Of a DNA stretch of 8,015 nt, positions 1 through 5,763 are shown one piece after another. Origin of the DNA: Woeseiaceae bacterium. Its GTDB lineage: Bacteria > Pseudomonadota > Gammaproteobacteria > Steroidobacterales > Woeseiaceae. The stretch spans positions 1 through 8,015 of the forward strand of contig JALHUQ010000239.1 in assembly GCA_022866645.1 (NCBI GenBank), in the 5' to 3' direction. The notes beneath the pieces were generated by a model. It was not told the DNA's origin. It saw nothing but the letters and a program-made list of their open reading frames with translations, and searched no databases. The position numbers and the translations under genes were made by a program. Position 1 is the first letter of the stretch. Each line of letters opens with the position of its first letter.

Positions 1-1
1 A

Positions 2-298
2 TTGTTGGTGTTTCGGGGTGTCGATAAATGGCTGCACGGCGTGACATTTCTGGCACTGTCCGTATGGTTCTGCGGGCTTTATCCGAGAGGCTCGTATTGG
101 AGAATTGGCCTCGGGCTACTGGCATTCGGGCTCATGATCGAAGCGTGTCAACGCTTGCTTAGCTATCGCAGCGCAGAATGGTTTGATGTCGCTGCGGACG
201 CGGCCGGCATTATTGTAGGTCTGGTGATTGGAATCGCGGGTTTAGGGGGTTGGTGCCTGCGAGTCGAGGAGTACTTAGCCGGGCACCACAGTGACTGA
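2..298 (+). CDS. VanZ-like family membrane protein, 5' end outside window
   Basis: Small integral membrane protein of the VanZ-like family. The family is named after a teicoplanin-resistance protein, but most members have no known function. Visible are the family's DKxxH motif at residues 8-12 (DKWLH) at the head of the first hydrophobic segment, a second segment (about 31-53) ending in E47 and Q50, and an FDVAADAAGIIVG stretch (61-73) starting the third segment, which matches the family's D-x-x-(A)N-x-x-G ending. The frame is open to the left edge, so the first residues seen (TTG TTG GTG) need not be the start, and an N-terminal helix is probably missing. The stop overlaps the rarA GTG start by 8 bp, suggesting co-transcription with rarA and serS. 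The family call is fairly secure; the biological role is unknown. Confidence 0.8.
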   Translation: MLVFRGVDKWLHGVTFLALSVWFCGLYPRGSYWRIGLGLLAFGLMIEACQRLLSYRSAEWFDVAADAAGIIVGLVIGIAGLGGWCLRVEEYLAGHHSD

Positions 299-1628
299 CC
301 TTTTTGCGAATGAGTTCGACGGTGATCGTCCGCTCGCTGACCGGATGCGCCCGGCAACATTGTCCGAATTTTATGGCCAGCGTCATCTGTTGGCCGATGG
401 TAAACCTCTGCATCGCGCGATCACTCAAGGCCGCGCACATTCGATGGTCTTTTGGGGCCCCCCGGGGACTGGCAAAACAACGCTCGCGCGCATGATCGCG
501 GCAACCACCGACTCGCACTTTATTTCATTGTCAGCCGTAATGGCCGGCGTGAAAGATGTTCGGGCTGCTGTTGCCGAAGCAGACCAATACCGGCAGATGA
601 GCAACCGGAGCACGGTTCTGTTTCTGGACGAAGTACACCGCTTCAACAAATCTCAACAAGACGCGTTTTTGCCGTTCGTTGAAAACGGCACACTAACCTT
701 CATCGGTGCGACTACCGAGAATCCATCGTTTGAGCTGAACAACGCGTTGTTGTCTCGGGCTCGCGTCTACGTGCTCAAGATGCTGGAGGTCGAGGACCTT
801 AATGACGTGCTTGAACGTGCATTGAAGGATAGGGAGCGAGGGTTCGGTGGTCGGTATTCTATCAGCGTCGACTCACGCAATCTCATTGCGACAGCAGCCG
901 ATGGCGACGCCCGACGAGCTCTGAACCTTTTGGAATTGGCGGCGGATCTTGCTGAAGGCGGCGAAATTAGCGACGTCATCGTCAAGGAAGTTGCTTCCGG
1001 AAGCCGCCGTCGTTTCGACAAGCAGGGCGAGTATTTCTATGACCAGATTTCAGCACTGCACAAATCCATACGCGGAACCGATCCTGATGCCGCGTTGTAT
1101 TGGCTGATGCGCATGCTGGATGGTGGTTGTGATCCGCTGTACATCGCGAGACGGTTGGTCCGGGTTGCATCGGAGGATATCGGTAATGCTGATCCTCGCT
1201 GCCTGCAAATGACGCTCAATGCGTGGGACGCGCAGGAGCGCCTGGGCAGTCCGGAGGGTGAGCTGGCGATCGCGCATGCCGTTGTCTATCTTGCCTGTGC
1301 GCCCAAAAGCAACGCGGTATACACGGCCTCGAAAGCCGCGATGGAGGACGCCCAATCGCGTGGTTCTCTGGAAGTACCGCTGCATCTTCGCAACGCGCCA
1401 ACCCGTCTCATGAAAGACCTCGGCTATGGTGAAGAATATCGATACGCACATGATGAAAAAGACGGCCACGCGGCGGGTGAGAGGTACTTTCCCGACGACA
1501 TGAGCCCGGTGAAGTATTATCATCCCGTGCCTCGCGGAATGGAGATTCGAATCCGCGAGAAACTCGAGGAAATCGAGCGACGTAATCAGAAGCAGAACCC
1601 GACAAAAGACATCAGACCACTGAAATGA
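291..1628 (+). CDS. rarA: Replication-associated recombination protein A (RarA/MgsA), AAA+ ATPase
   Basis: Cytoplasmic AAA+ ATPase of the clamp-loader-related RarA/Mgs1/WRNIP1 family, which acts at stalled replication forks and single-strand gaps. The 445-residue length is normal for the family. Visible motifs are Walker A GPPGTGKT (56-63), Walker B LFLDEVHRF (110-118), sensor 1 GATTENPSFELN (139-150) and the arginine-finger region LLSRAR (153-158). The C-terminal half carries the tetramerisation-domain hallmarks, including SALHKSIRGTDPDAALYW and ending in YYHPVPRGMEIRIREKL. The GTG start gives the usual MTDLFA-type N-terminus followed by PLADRMRP, so I prefer it although no strong Shine-Dalgarno is close. 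It overlaps the VanZ-like stop by 8 bp, and its TGA overlaps the serS ATG as ATGA (1625-1628), so translation is probably coupled. Nothing in it looks damaged. Confidence 0.97.
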   Translation: MTDLFANEFDGDRPLADRMRPATLSEFYGQRHLLADGKPLHRAITQGRAHSMVFWGPPGTGKTTLARMIAATTDSHFISLSAVMAGVKDVRAAVAEADQYRQMSNRSTVLFLDEVHRFNKSQQDAFLPFVENGTLTFIGATTENPSFELNNALLSRARVYVLKMLEVEDLNDVLERALKDRERGFGGRYSISVDSRNLIATAADGDARRALNLLELAADLAEGGEISDVIVKEVASGSRRRFDKQGEYFYDQISALHKSIRGTDPDAALYWLMRMLDGGCDPLYIARRLVRVASEDIGNADPRCLQMTLNAWDAQERLGSPEGELAIAHAVVYLACAPKSNAVYTASKAAMEDAQSRGSLEVPLHLRNAPTRLMKDLGYGEEYRYAHDEKDGHAAGERYFPDDMSPVKYYHPVPRGMEIRIREKLEEIERRNQKQNPTKDIRPLK

Positions 1629-2902
1629 TAGATCCGAAATTACTTCGCCAGTCGGCAGCCGATGTTGCTGTCAACCTGGCCCGACGCGGCTACAAATTTG
1701 ATACCGTTGCCTACCTTTTGCTCGAAGACCGGCGCAAGTCGCTGCAGATGGAAACCGAGAGTCTGCAAAGTGAGCGCAATTCCAGCGCCAAGAGCATCGG
1801 TACGGCGAAGGCGAAAGGCGAAGACATTACATCGCTGCTAGCAGCGGTCGAGAATCTCCGCGATCGCCTGACAAGCAGTGAGGCCGCCTTGCAGGAAGTG
1901 CAATCGTTGCTCAAAGACATTGAGCTGGACTTGCCAAATTTGCTCGATGACAGTGTTCCGGACGGCAAAGATGAAAAGGATAACGCTGAAGTCAGACGAT
2001 GGCGCGAACCGTCCGAACTCCGGTTCAAAGCGCGTGATCACATTGAGCTGGGTGAGAATCTGGGTTTGATTGATTTTGAAGCTGCCAGCAAGATTTCGGG
2101 TTCTCGATTCACCGTAATGAAAGGCCCACTGGCCCGAATGCAGCGCGCGCTTATTCAACTCATGCTGGATACCCATACAGAAGAGCACGGCTACCAGGAA
2201 ACCTACGTTCCGTATCTGGTGCAGGCGGAAGCGCTGGTTGGAACCGGCCAGCTGCCGAAATTCGAAGAGGACCTGTTCAAGACGGAGACGGAAACGCCGT
2301 TCTACCTGATTCCCACGGCCGAAGTGCCTGTCACGAATCTGGCAAGGGACGCGATATTCGAGGCCGATGAGCTGCCAAAACGCTATGTCGCTCACACGCC
2401 ATGCTTTCGTTCCGAGGCGGGCTCCTACGGTCAAGACACCCGGGGGATGATTCGCCAACATCAATTCGAAAAAGTCGAGCTCGTACATTTTGTTGCCGCA
2501 GAAGATTCGATGGCCGCTCTGGAGACGCTGACCGGCCATGCAGAAGCGATATTGCAGAAGCTCGAGTTGCCGTATCGGGTAGTCGCCTTGTGTGCCGGCG
2601 ACGTCGGTTTCGGATCCGCCAAGACTTACGACATCGAGGTTTGGCTGCCCGGCCAGAAGAAATATCGGGAAATTTCCTCGTGCAGCAACTACAACGATTT
2701 TCAGGCTCGCCGCATGATGGCACGGCGACGGAACCCCGAATCGGGCAAGCCGGAGTTGATACACACACTGAATGGTTCTGGCGTCGCGGCGGGCAGGGCG
2801 CTCATTGCTGTGATGGAGAACTATCAGAACGCCGACGGCAGCATTCGTGTTCCCGCGGCACTGCAGCGCTATATGGGTGGTCTCGAAGTCATTAGTGCCT
2901 AG
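1625..2902 (+). CDS. serS: Seryl-tRNA synthetase (class II)
   Basis: Charges tRNA-Ser with serine in the cytoplasm; class II aminoacyl-tRNA synthetase, 425 residues, full length. Residues about 27-105 form the long antiparallel coiled-coil arm, rich in Glu, Lys and Leu heptads, that reads the long variable arm of tRNA-Ser. The catalytic domain shows motif 1 around 167-199 (GPLARMQRALIQLM onward), the TAE serine/ATP-site triplet at 231-233, motif 2 with HTPCFRSEAGSYGQDTRG (257-274) followed by HQFEKVE, and motif 3 GSGVAAGRALIAVMENYQ (384-401). The ATG lies inside the rarA stop (ATGA), giving 4-bp translational coupling. The stop is TAG, followed three bases later by the A-tract and hairpin shared with the convergent Bax-inhibitor gene. 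One substrate, tRNA-Ser(UGA), is encoded less than 1 kb downstream on the other strand. Confidence 0.98.
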   Translation: MIDPKLLRQSAADVAVNLARRGYKFDTVAYLLLEDRRKSLQMETESLQSERNSSAKSIGTAKAKGEDITSLLAAVENLRDRLTSSEAALQEVQSLLKDIELDLPNLLDDSVPDGKDEKDNAEVRRWREPSELRFKARDHIELGENLGLIDFEAASKISGSRFTVMKGPLARMQRALIQLMLDTHTEEHGYQETYVPYLVQAEALVGTGQLPKFEEDLFKTETETPFYLIPTAEVPVTNLARDAIFEADELPKRYVAHTPCFRSEAGSYGQDTRGMIRQHQFEKVELVHFVAAEDSMAALETLTGHAEAILQKLELPYRVVALCAGDVGFGSAKTYDIEVWLPGQKKYREISSCSNYNDFQARRMMARRRNPESGKPELIHTLNGSGVAAGRALIAVMENYQNADGSIRVPAALQRYMGGLEVISA

Positions 2903-2904
2903 GC

Positions 2905-2934
2905 AAAAAAGAAAGGGCCCATTCGGGCCCTTTC
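2905..2934 (-). terminator. Intrinsic terminator between convergent serS and Bax-inhibitor-1 gene
   Basis: A perfect 10-bp inverted repeat (2911-2920 and 2925-2934, arm GAAAGGGCCC) encloses a 4-base loop. On the minus strand the stem is followed directly by six T residues (A-tract 2905-2910 on plus), a textbook rho-independent terminator for the leftward gene ending at 2961. On the plus strand the only T residues are those within the stem, so it may also stop serS transcripts, less efficiently. The hairpin starts 9 bases after the serS stop. Confidence 0.9.
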
Positions 2935-2960
2935 CAGTTGTGCATCTCAGCTAAACCTGC

Positions 2961-3656
2961 CTAGTTACGACTCATGAAAAGTCGCAGTACATACCAGAAC
3001 ATCATTACGATAGACGCGAACAATGCCATTGACGCTGCTACGTATTTGTCCTGAGGGTAGTGGTGCATGATGTTCGATGTGTCATAGAGTACGGCGACAC
3101 CCGCGAACCCGATCATCCCCACCGAGAACCAGGTACCCAGGTTCCAGCCGAACAATAACGAGGCACCGATCAGTCCCAGCGCGATGAAAAATCCCCACAC
3201 CAAGACACTGCGAAGGAATGAAAAGTCTTTGCGCGTGATCATGACAGTCGCTATCAAGGCGACACAGCCAAACACCGTCACACCGGCGGCACTTTGAATC
3301 ATGCTGCCACTCGTGTCCATGATCAGTGCCATTGCCAGCATCGGCACAAACATGAGAGCCCAGGCGACAACGAAAACCGCAAAGGCGGCGTACTGAGCGG
3401 CCGTCGACTCAAGCTTGTGCGCGAAGTGACTCGCGCCCCAACTCAATGCCATAAAGGCTCCGAGTACCAGCATCGGGCTGCCCAGCATGGGTGCAGCAAT
3501 AGCGGCCGCGATACCGGATGAGAACAAATAGGATTCAATCGCGACCAGCGCCAACAACGCGCCGACAACATGCGCATAGCACTTCCAGATGAACTGCGAT
3601 CGTGCCTCGACCGCAAGGCTCGACACGGGTGCCATTGTGTTCAGATTGTCCTGCAT
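2961..3656 (-). CDS. Bax inhibitor-1/YccA family inner-membrane protein
   Basis: Polytopic inner-membrane protein of the BI-1 (TMBIM/YccA) family. E. coli YccA is a modulator of the FtsH protease and other relatives are proton/calcium-leak channels; which role applies here is not visible. Taking the ATG at 3656 gives 231 residues with about seven hydrophobic segments (roughly 26-46, 50-72, 86-112, 121-140, 148-170, 174-191, 205-227). Diagnostic stretches are TRKDFSFL (141-148) and LYDTSNIMHHY (190-200), the family's conserved penultimate motif. This start is chosen over a possible GTG at 3698 because AAGGAG sits 8 bases before it. The gene lies downstream of tRNA-Ser(UGA) in the same direction, the arrangement E. 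coli shows with serT and yccA. The tRNA terminator separates them, and an extended -10 element probably gives this gene its own promoter. Confidence 0.92.
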   Translation of the reverse strand: MQDNLNTMAPVSSLAVEARSQFIWKCYAHVVGALLALVAIESYLFSSGIAAAIAAPMLGSPMLVLGAFMALSWGASHFAHKLESTAAQYAAFAVFVVAWALMFVPMLAMALIMDTSGSMIQSAAGVTVFGCVALIATVMITRKDFSFLRSVLVWGFFIALGLIGASLLFGWNLGTWFSVGMIGFAGVAVLYDTSNIMHHYPQDKYVAASMALFASIVMMFWYVLRLFMSRN

Positions 3657-3679
3657 TGATGTTGCTCCTTGATGTTGCT
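3654..3679 (-). repeat. 13-bp tandem duplication across the leader and start codon
   Basis: Two adjacent 13-mers, AGCAACATCAAGG and AGCAACATCAATG on the minus strand (plus positions 3667-3679 and 3654-3666), differ at one base. The second ends in the start codon, and the AAGGAG ribosome-binding site is created where the copies meet. Confidence 0.85.
3665..3670 (-). promoter_or_regulatory. Shine-Dalgarno site fixing the Bax-inhibitor-1 start
   Basis: AAGGAG on the minus strand, 8 bases before the ATG at 3656. It supports the 231-residue form over the 245-residue upstream reading. The site sits at the junction of a 13-bp tandem duplication. Confidence 0.8.
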
Positions 3680-3688
3680 GATGGGCCG

Positions 3689-3697
3689 ATTCTACCA
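3689..3697 (-). promoter_or_regulatory. Putative extended -10 promoter of the Bax-inhibitor-1 gene
   Basis: On the minus strand TGG TAGAAT matches an extended -10 (TGn plus -10 hexamer). The position 17 bases upstream falls inside the tRNA terminator and has no -35 match, which fits an extended -10 promoter. Transcription would start about 25-30 bases before the ATG at 3656. Sequence match only. Confidence 0.4.
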
Positions 3698-3706
3698 CGG
3701 CCTAAC

Positions 3707-3730
3707 AAAAAGCCCCTCACTGAGGGGCTT
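3707..3730 (-). terminator. Intrinsic terminator of tRNA-Ser
   Basis: Perfect 9-bp inverted repeat AAGCCCCTC / GAGGGGCTT (3710-3718 and 3722-3730) with a 3-base loop. On the minus strand it is followed by a short T run (five Ts in all, two of them in the stem). It begins 7 bases after the encoded CCA end of the tRNA, so it closes the tRNA transcript before the Bax-inhibitor-1 gene. Confidence 0.85.
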
Positions 3731-3737
3731 GGTTGTT

Positions 3738-3828
3738 TGGCGGAGAGGGTGGGATTTGAACCCACGAAGGGCTACAAACCCTTGCCGGATTTCAAGACCG
3801 GTGCATTCAACCGCTCTGCCACCTCTCC
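3738..3828 (-). tRNA. tRNA-Ser(UGA)
   Basis: A 91-base class II tRNA read on the minus strand, with CCA encoded (plus 3738-3740). The acceptor stem GGAGAGG/CCTCTCC pairs perfectly (3822-3828 with 3742-3748), followed by discriminator G. The anticodon loop is CTTGAAA with anticodon TGA (plus 3792-3794), which reads UCA-type serine codons. A long variable arm AAGGG/CCCTT with a 7-base loop and a T-arm GTGGG-TTCAAAT-CCCAC are present. The long variable arm plus G73 fit serine identity. The anticodon stem has a T-T apposition at its loop-closing pair (31-39). It sits upstream of a YccA-like gene, as serT does in E. coli. Confidence 0.97.
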
Positions 3829-3850
3829 GTGTCAAATTCAGCGGCTGCGC

Positions 3851-3879
3851 ATTGTGCTTGCTGTATCGGGAGGATTCAA
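3851..3879 (-). promoter_or_regulatory. Putative sigma-70 promoter of tRNA-Ser
   Basis: On the minus strand TTGAAT (plus 3874-3879), a 17-base spacer and CACAAT (plus 3851-3856) lie 22 bases before the mature tRNA 5' end, leaving a leader of about 15 bases. The bases just after the -10 (GCGCAGCC) are GC-rich, as in stringently controlled stable-RNA promoters. Sequence match only. Confidence 0.5.
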
Positions 3880-3966
3880 CCCGTTCAGCCGTGGATCGTT
3901 CATAATTGTTCGAATGCTTGGCCGTTTGGGTGGTCTGAGTCCGTGAAGAGTCTTGCGGAGGTAGTA

Positions 3967-4458
3967 ATGTTGTGTTTAAGAATAGTTAATAAAGCATTGA
4001 TAATAAACATAATATTATTTAGTTCTTTTTCGTGTGCAGCCGATGATGCTGATGCGCTTGACGGCGAAACCGATCTATCGATGGAGGGTCTTCACGGACT
4101 CGTCGGCACTGGGTTCACCGCGGTTGCGTTCATGGGCAATGACCCCATACTGGCCTCAGTGGCCGGTAATGAGGTGTTTGACCCATTGACTGCAGAACTC
4201 GAGAAAGCGGCGTATCCCTGTGAAAACGACCCACAGTTTGCGGAGTTCGATTTCTGGATCGGAGAATGGGATGTCCAAATGGCAAATGGACAATTCGCAG
4301 GTAGCAATGTGATCAGCCGAGAACAACGAGGCTGTTACCTGAGTGATTGGACGCCATTGCCAGATGGCAGAGTAAGACAATTCTTTGAACAGTCAGATGA
4401 CGGTGGCGTAACCTGGGTATCGTGGTTTGAAGGTTTCTACACAAGGAAAGCGAAGTGA
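3967..4458 (+). CDS. Exported DUF1579-like protein, apparently with an in-frame internal deletion
   Basis: Predicted exported protein of 163 residues and unknown function. The ATG is chosen because GGAGG (3957-3961) lies 5 bases upstream and because it opens a signal peptide: basic LRIVNK, a hydrophobic core (about 10-22), then possible cleavage after SCA (22-24). A lipoprotein site at C23 is less likely since the preceding residues are a poor lipobox. The mature part has about 60 unrecognised residues, then CENDPQFAEFDFWIGEWDV (85-103), the start of a DUF1579-like domain. It ends with TPLPDGRVRQFFEQSDDGG (129-147) and FEGFYTRK, the usual end of that domain. In the family these ends are separated by roughly 65-75 more residues holding the G-x-S-x-N-x-YD and W-x-Q-x-WVD stretches. 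Here they meet near residues 123-130. The first 20 codons are AT-rich with five ATA and one AGA. Its stop overlaps the next start as GTGA. It may be a relic. Confidence 0.75.
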   Translation: MLCLRIVNKALIINIILFSSFSCAADDADALDGETDLSMEGLHGLVGTGFTAVAFMGNDPILASVAGNEVFDPLTAELEKAAYPCENDPQFAEFDFWIGEWDVQMANGQFAGSNVISREQRGCYLSDWTPLPDGRVRQFFEQSDDGGVTWVSWFEGFYTRKAK

Positions 4459-4745
4459 AATATTCCTCAATTAACCGCGGTTTCGCGGCCGGAAATCCCA
4501 TTGCGAATATTTTCGTGATTATTGTTGGTGCTTTGGCGATCGGCGCATCAATCGTATTGGGTTTTTTCGCATTCGTCGTTCTAGGCAGCATAGTCCTGAT
4601 CATGGCTGCATTTATCGGTCTCCGGGTTTGGTGGTTCAAAAGACAATTGCGCGGTCAGATGCCACGAGGCGGCGGCAGGAACGCGAATGATGGCGTAATC
4701 GAGGGCGAATATCGGGTCGTTGCCGATGACCGCTCGGACGAGTAA
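4455..4745 (+). CDS. Small membrane protein of unknown function
   Basis: A 96-residue protein I do not recognise by name. A short N-terminal region (MKYSSINRGFAAGNP) is followed by one long or two short hydrophobic segments (about 17-56), then basic RVWWFKRQLRGQ, a Gly-rich linker and a C-terminal acidic tail containing VIEGEYRVV (81-89). A VIEGEY-type tail after a membrane hairpin recurs in small hypothetical proteins of gammaproteobacteria, as far as I recall. The start is GTG, overlapping the upstream stop as GTGA, with AAGGAA 6 bases before it. That means it is probably translated by coupling from the DUF1579-like gene, which would explain why the damaged gene keeps its reading frame. The stop is TAA and the phosphatase starts 11 bases later. 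Confidence 0.75.
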   Translation: MKYSSINRGFAAGNPIANIFVIIVGALAIGASIVLGFFAFVVLGSIVLIMAAFIGLRVWWFKRQLRGQMPRGGGRNANDGVIEGEYRVVADDRSDE

Positions 4746-4756
4746 AGTCGCAATCC

Positions 4757-5272
4757 ATGCAAGCTTCCAAGTCAGATATCGATCGACGACGGCGTCGGCG
4801 TCGGCGTCGAGTTCAGGTGATTGTCATCTATATCGCAATGGCGGTCGGTCTCGCGTGGTTCTTTGAATTGCAGGCGACCACGACGGTTATTTTCGTTCGC
4901 CATGCGGAGAAGGTACTGGAGCCGGCCGATGATCCCGATCCTGGCTTGAGCGAGGCAGGACAGCGGCGCGCGGCGGAGCTGGCGCGACAACTCGTCGATG
5001 CTGATGTTGTTGCGGGAGTTGACGCCATTTACTCCACGTCGTTTCGACGAACTGAGGAAACCGTACAGCCTGTAGCGGCGGCACTATCGCTGCCCATTAC
5101 GTCCTACGATGCGTCGAACACAGAGACGATCATGGATGAGATCGTCAAAAAGCATAAAGGAAAAATCATTCTGGTTGTCGGCCATAGCAACACTATCCCG
5201 GCGTTGATCGGCAATATGGGTGCCAGCAAGAAAGTGCCTCCGATCGAGGAGGGCGAGTACGACAACATCTAA
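4757..5272 (+). CDS. Membrane-anchored histidine phosphatase (RHG family), C-terminus cut by an in-frame TAA
   Basis: Histidine phosphatase superfamily member (phosphoglycerate-mutase-like fold), 171 residues as encoded. The N-terminus has nine consecutive Arg (10-18) and then a hydrophobic anchor (about 19-38). By the positive-inside rule the catalytic domain should lie outside the inner membrane. The RHG motif is FVRHAEK (46-52, catalytic H49), followed by LSEAGQRRA (64-72), STSFRRTEET (93-102) and the second catalytic histidine in VVGHSNT (140-146, H143). The core catalytic residues are therefore present; the substrate is unknown. The coding sequence stops with TAA after EEGEYDNI, where family members usually continue with an aromatic residue and a final beta strand. 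Exactly such a continuation follows in frame (see 5273-5350). No strong Shine-Dalgarno precedes the ATG. It may be a truncated protein, a pseudogene or a sequencing error. Confidence 0.85.
   Translation: MQASKSDIDRRRRRRRRRVQVIVIYIAMAVGLAWFFELQATTTVIFVRHAEKVLEPADDPDPGLSEAGQRRAAELARQLVDADVVAGVDAIYSTSFRRTEETVQPVAAALSLPITSYDASNTETIMDEIVKKHKGKIILVVGHSNTIPALIGNMGASKKVPPIEEGEYDNI
4784..4810 (+). repeat. CGTCGG hexamer microsatellite encoding nine arginines
   Basis: Alternating CGT and CGG codons (4793-4807) flanked by CGA codons form a short hexanucleotide repeat within the phosphatase gene. It encodes Arg10-Arg18 directly before the membrane anchor. Slippage would add or remove Arg pairs without changing frame. 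Confidence 0.8.
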
Positions 5273-5350
5273 ATCGTTTCTATTCCATGGTTTGGCAAAA
5301 CCAAGACCATACGCCTGCGTTACGGGACGCCGTACGTAGCCGTCGAGTGA
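5273..5350 (+). pseudogene. Untranslated C-terminal tail of the histidine phosphatase
   Basis: In frame after the TAA at 5270-5272, 25 sense codons read IVSIPWFGKTKTIRLRYG and TPYVAVE, then TGA (5348-5350). The pattern (hydrophobic strand, short turn, KTxxLRYG) is what I expect at the C-terminus of this phosphatase family after an EYDN-aromatic sequence. The TGA overlaps the GTG start of yjbQ as GTGA, the same junction used upstream at 4455-4458. A single change of TAT or TAC to TAA would explain everything; the intact protein would be 197 residues. Confidence 0.75.
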
Positions 5351-5763
5351 TCGCACGCGAGGAATTGCGGGTTGAGACTGACGGTCGAGGTACCTACGAC
5401 CTCAGTGCTGATGTGCGGAGGGTTGTTGCTGAATCCGCTATCCAAACCGGCACGTGCCACGTTTTCATTTGTCACACCAGTGCCTCGCTGATGCTGTGCG
5501 AGAACGCAGATCCGGACGTTATGCGAGATCTTGAGACTTTCATGTCGCGACAGGTCCCGGATGGCGACCCTATGTTCATACACACTGCAGAGGGCCCTGA
5601 TGACATGCCGGCGCATGTGCGCAGCATACTGACGCAATCCGATTTGAACATTCCGGTTTCTGGCGGCCGCTGCACCCTGGGAACCTGGCAGGGCATTTAT
5701 CTTTGGGAGCATCGTTTTGCGCCGCATTCAAGGCGCGTGATCATCACCGTTCAGGGTGACTAG
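5347..5763 (+). CDS. yjbQ: YjbQ/UPF0047 family protein
   Basis: Cytoplasmic protein of the YjbQ/UPF0047 family, often labelled secondary thiamine-phosphate synthase because some members partly complement thiamine-phosphate synthase mutants; the true role is unsettled. From the GTG start it has 138 residues, the length of E. coli YjbQ, with the same spacing from the start to the first conserved Gly. Conserved blocks are CHTSASLMLCENADPDV (42-58), TAEGPDDMPAHV (80-91) and LGTWQGIYLWEHR (111-123), then SRRVIITVQG. The His and Asp residues expected around the family's metal site are present. An ATG at 5287 in the same frame would add 20 residues but lacks a ribosome-binding site, and those codons cover the phosphatase tail in another frame. 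The GTG overlaps the ancestral phosphatase stop. With the upstream TAA, coupled translation may be weakened. The stop TAG shares CTAG (5760-5763) with the convergent peroxiredoxin stop. Confidence 0.93.
   Translation: MIAREELRVETDGRGTYDLSADVRRVVAESAIQTGTCHVFICHTSASLMLCENADPDVMRDLETFMSRQVPDGDPMFIHTAEGPDDMPAHVRSILTQSDLNIPVSGGRCTLGTWQGIYLWEHRFAPHSRRVIITVQGD

Noticed and set aside
1050..1523. Minus-strand 157-codon open frame opposite rarA
   Set aside because: Shadow of rarA, which has full-length motif support on the plus strand.
1838..2764. Minus-strand 308-codon open frame opposite serS
   Set aside because: Lies wholly within serS, composition is that of an antisense shadow, no recognisable motif and no ribosome-binding site.
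3535..3765. Minus-strand 76-codon frame starting MGSNPTLSAKQ
   Set aside because: Begins inside the tRNA T-arm (GGGTTCAAATCCC read as protein) and continues as a shadow of the Bax-inhibitor-1 gene.
3602..3946. Plus-strand 114-codon frame with AERVGFEPTKGYKPLPDFKT, and a 78-codon frame with RGWDLNPRR
   Set aside because: These are translations of the antisense strand of tRNA-Ser(UGA); the same false peptide recurs in databases wherever a tRNA-Ser is read backwards.
3829..3966. Upstream extension of the DUF1579-like gene by 46 codons
   Set aside because: It would place the signal peptide internally and run through the tRNA promoter region; GGAGG fixes the ATG at 3967. Apart from the putative tRNA promoter I see nothing clear in this 138-base gap.
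4784..4810. Possible CRISPR or structured repeat array
   Set aside because: It is a short coding hexamer repeat with no spacers; no repeat-spacer pattern exists in the window.
5270..5272. Stop-codon reassignment (TAA read as Tyr)
   Set aside because: The small membrane protein gene just upstream ends properly in TAA at 4743-4745, and no other gene here shows an in-frame TAA, so one mutation or error is simpler.
5287..5346. ATG at 5287 as the yjbQ start
   Set aside because: No Shine-Dalgarno; the 20 extra residues have no YjbQ counterpart, whereas GTG 5347 gives exactly the E. coli length and spacing. The segment is the phosphatase tail in another frame.
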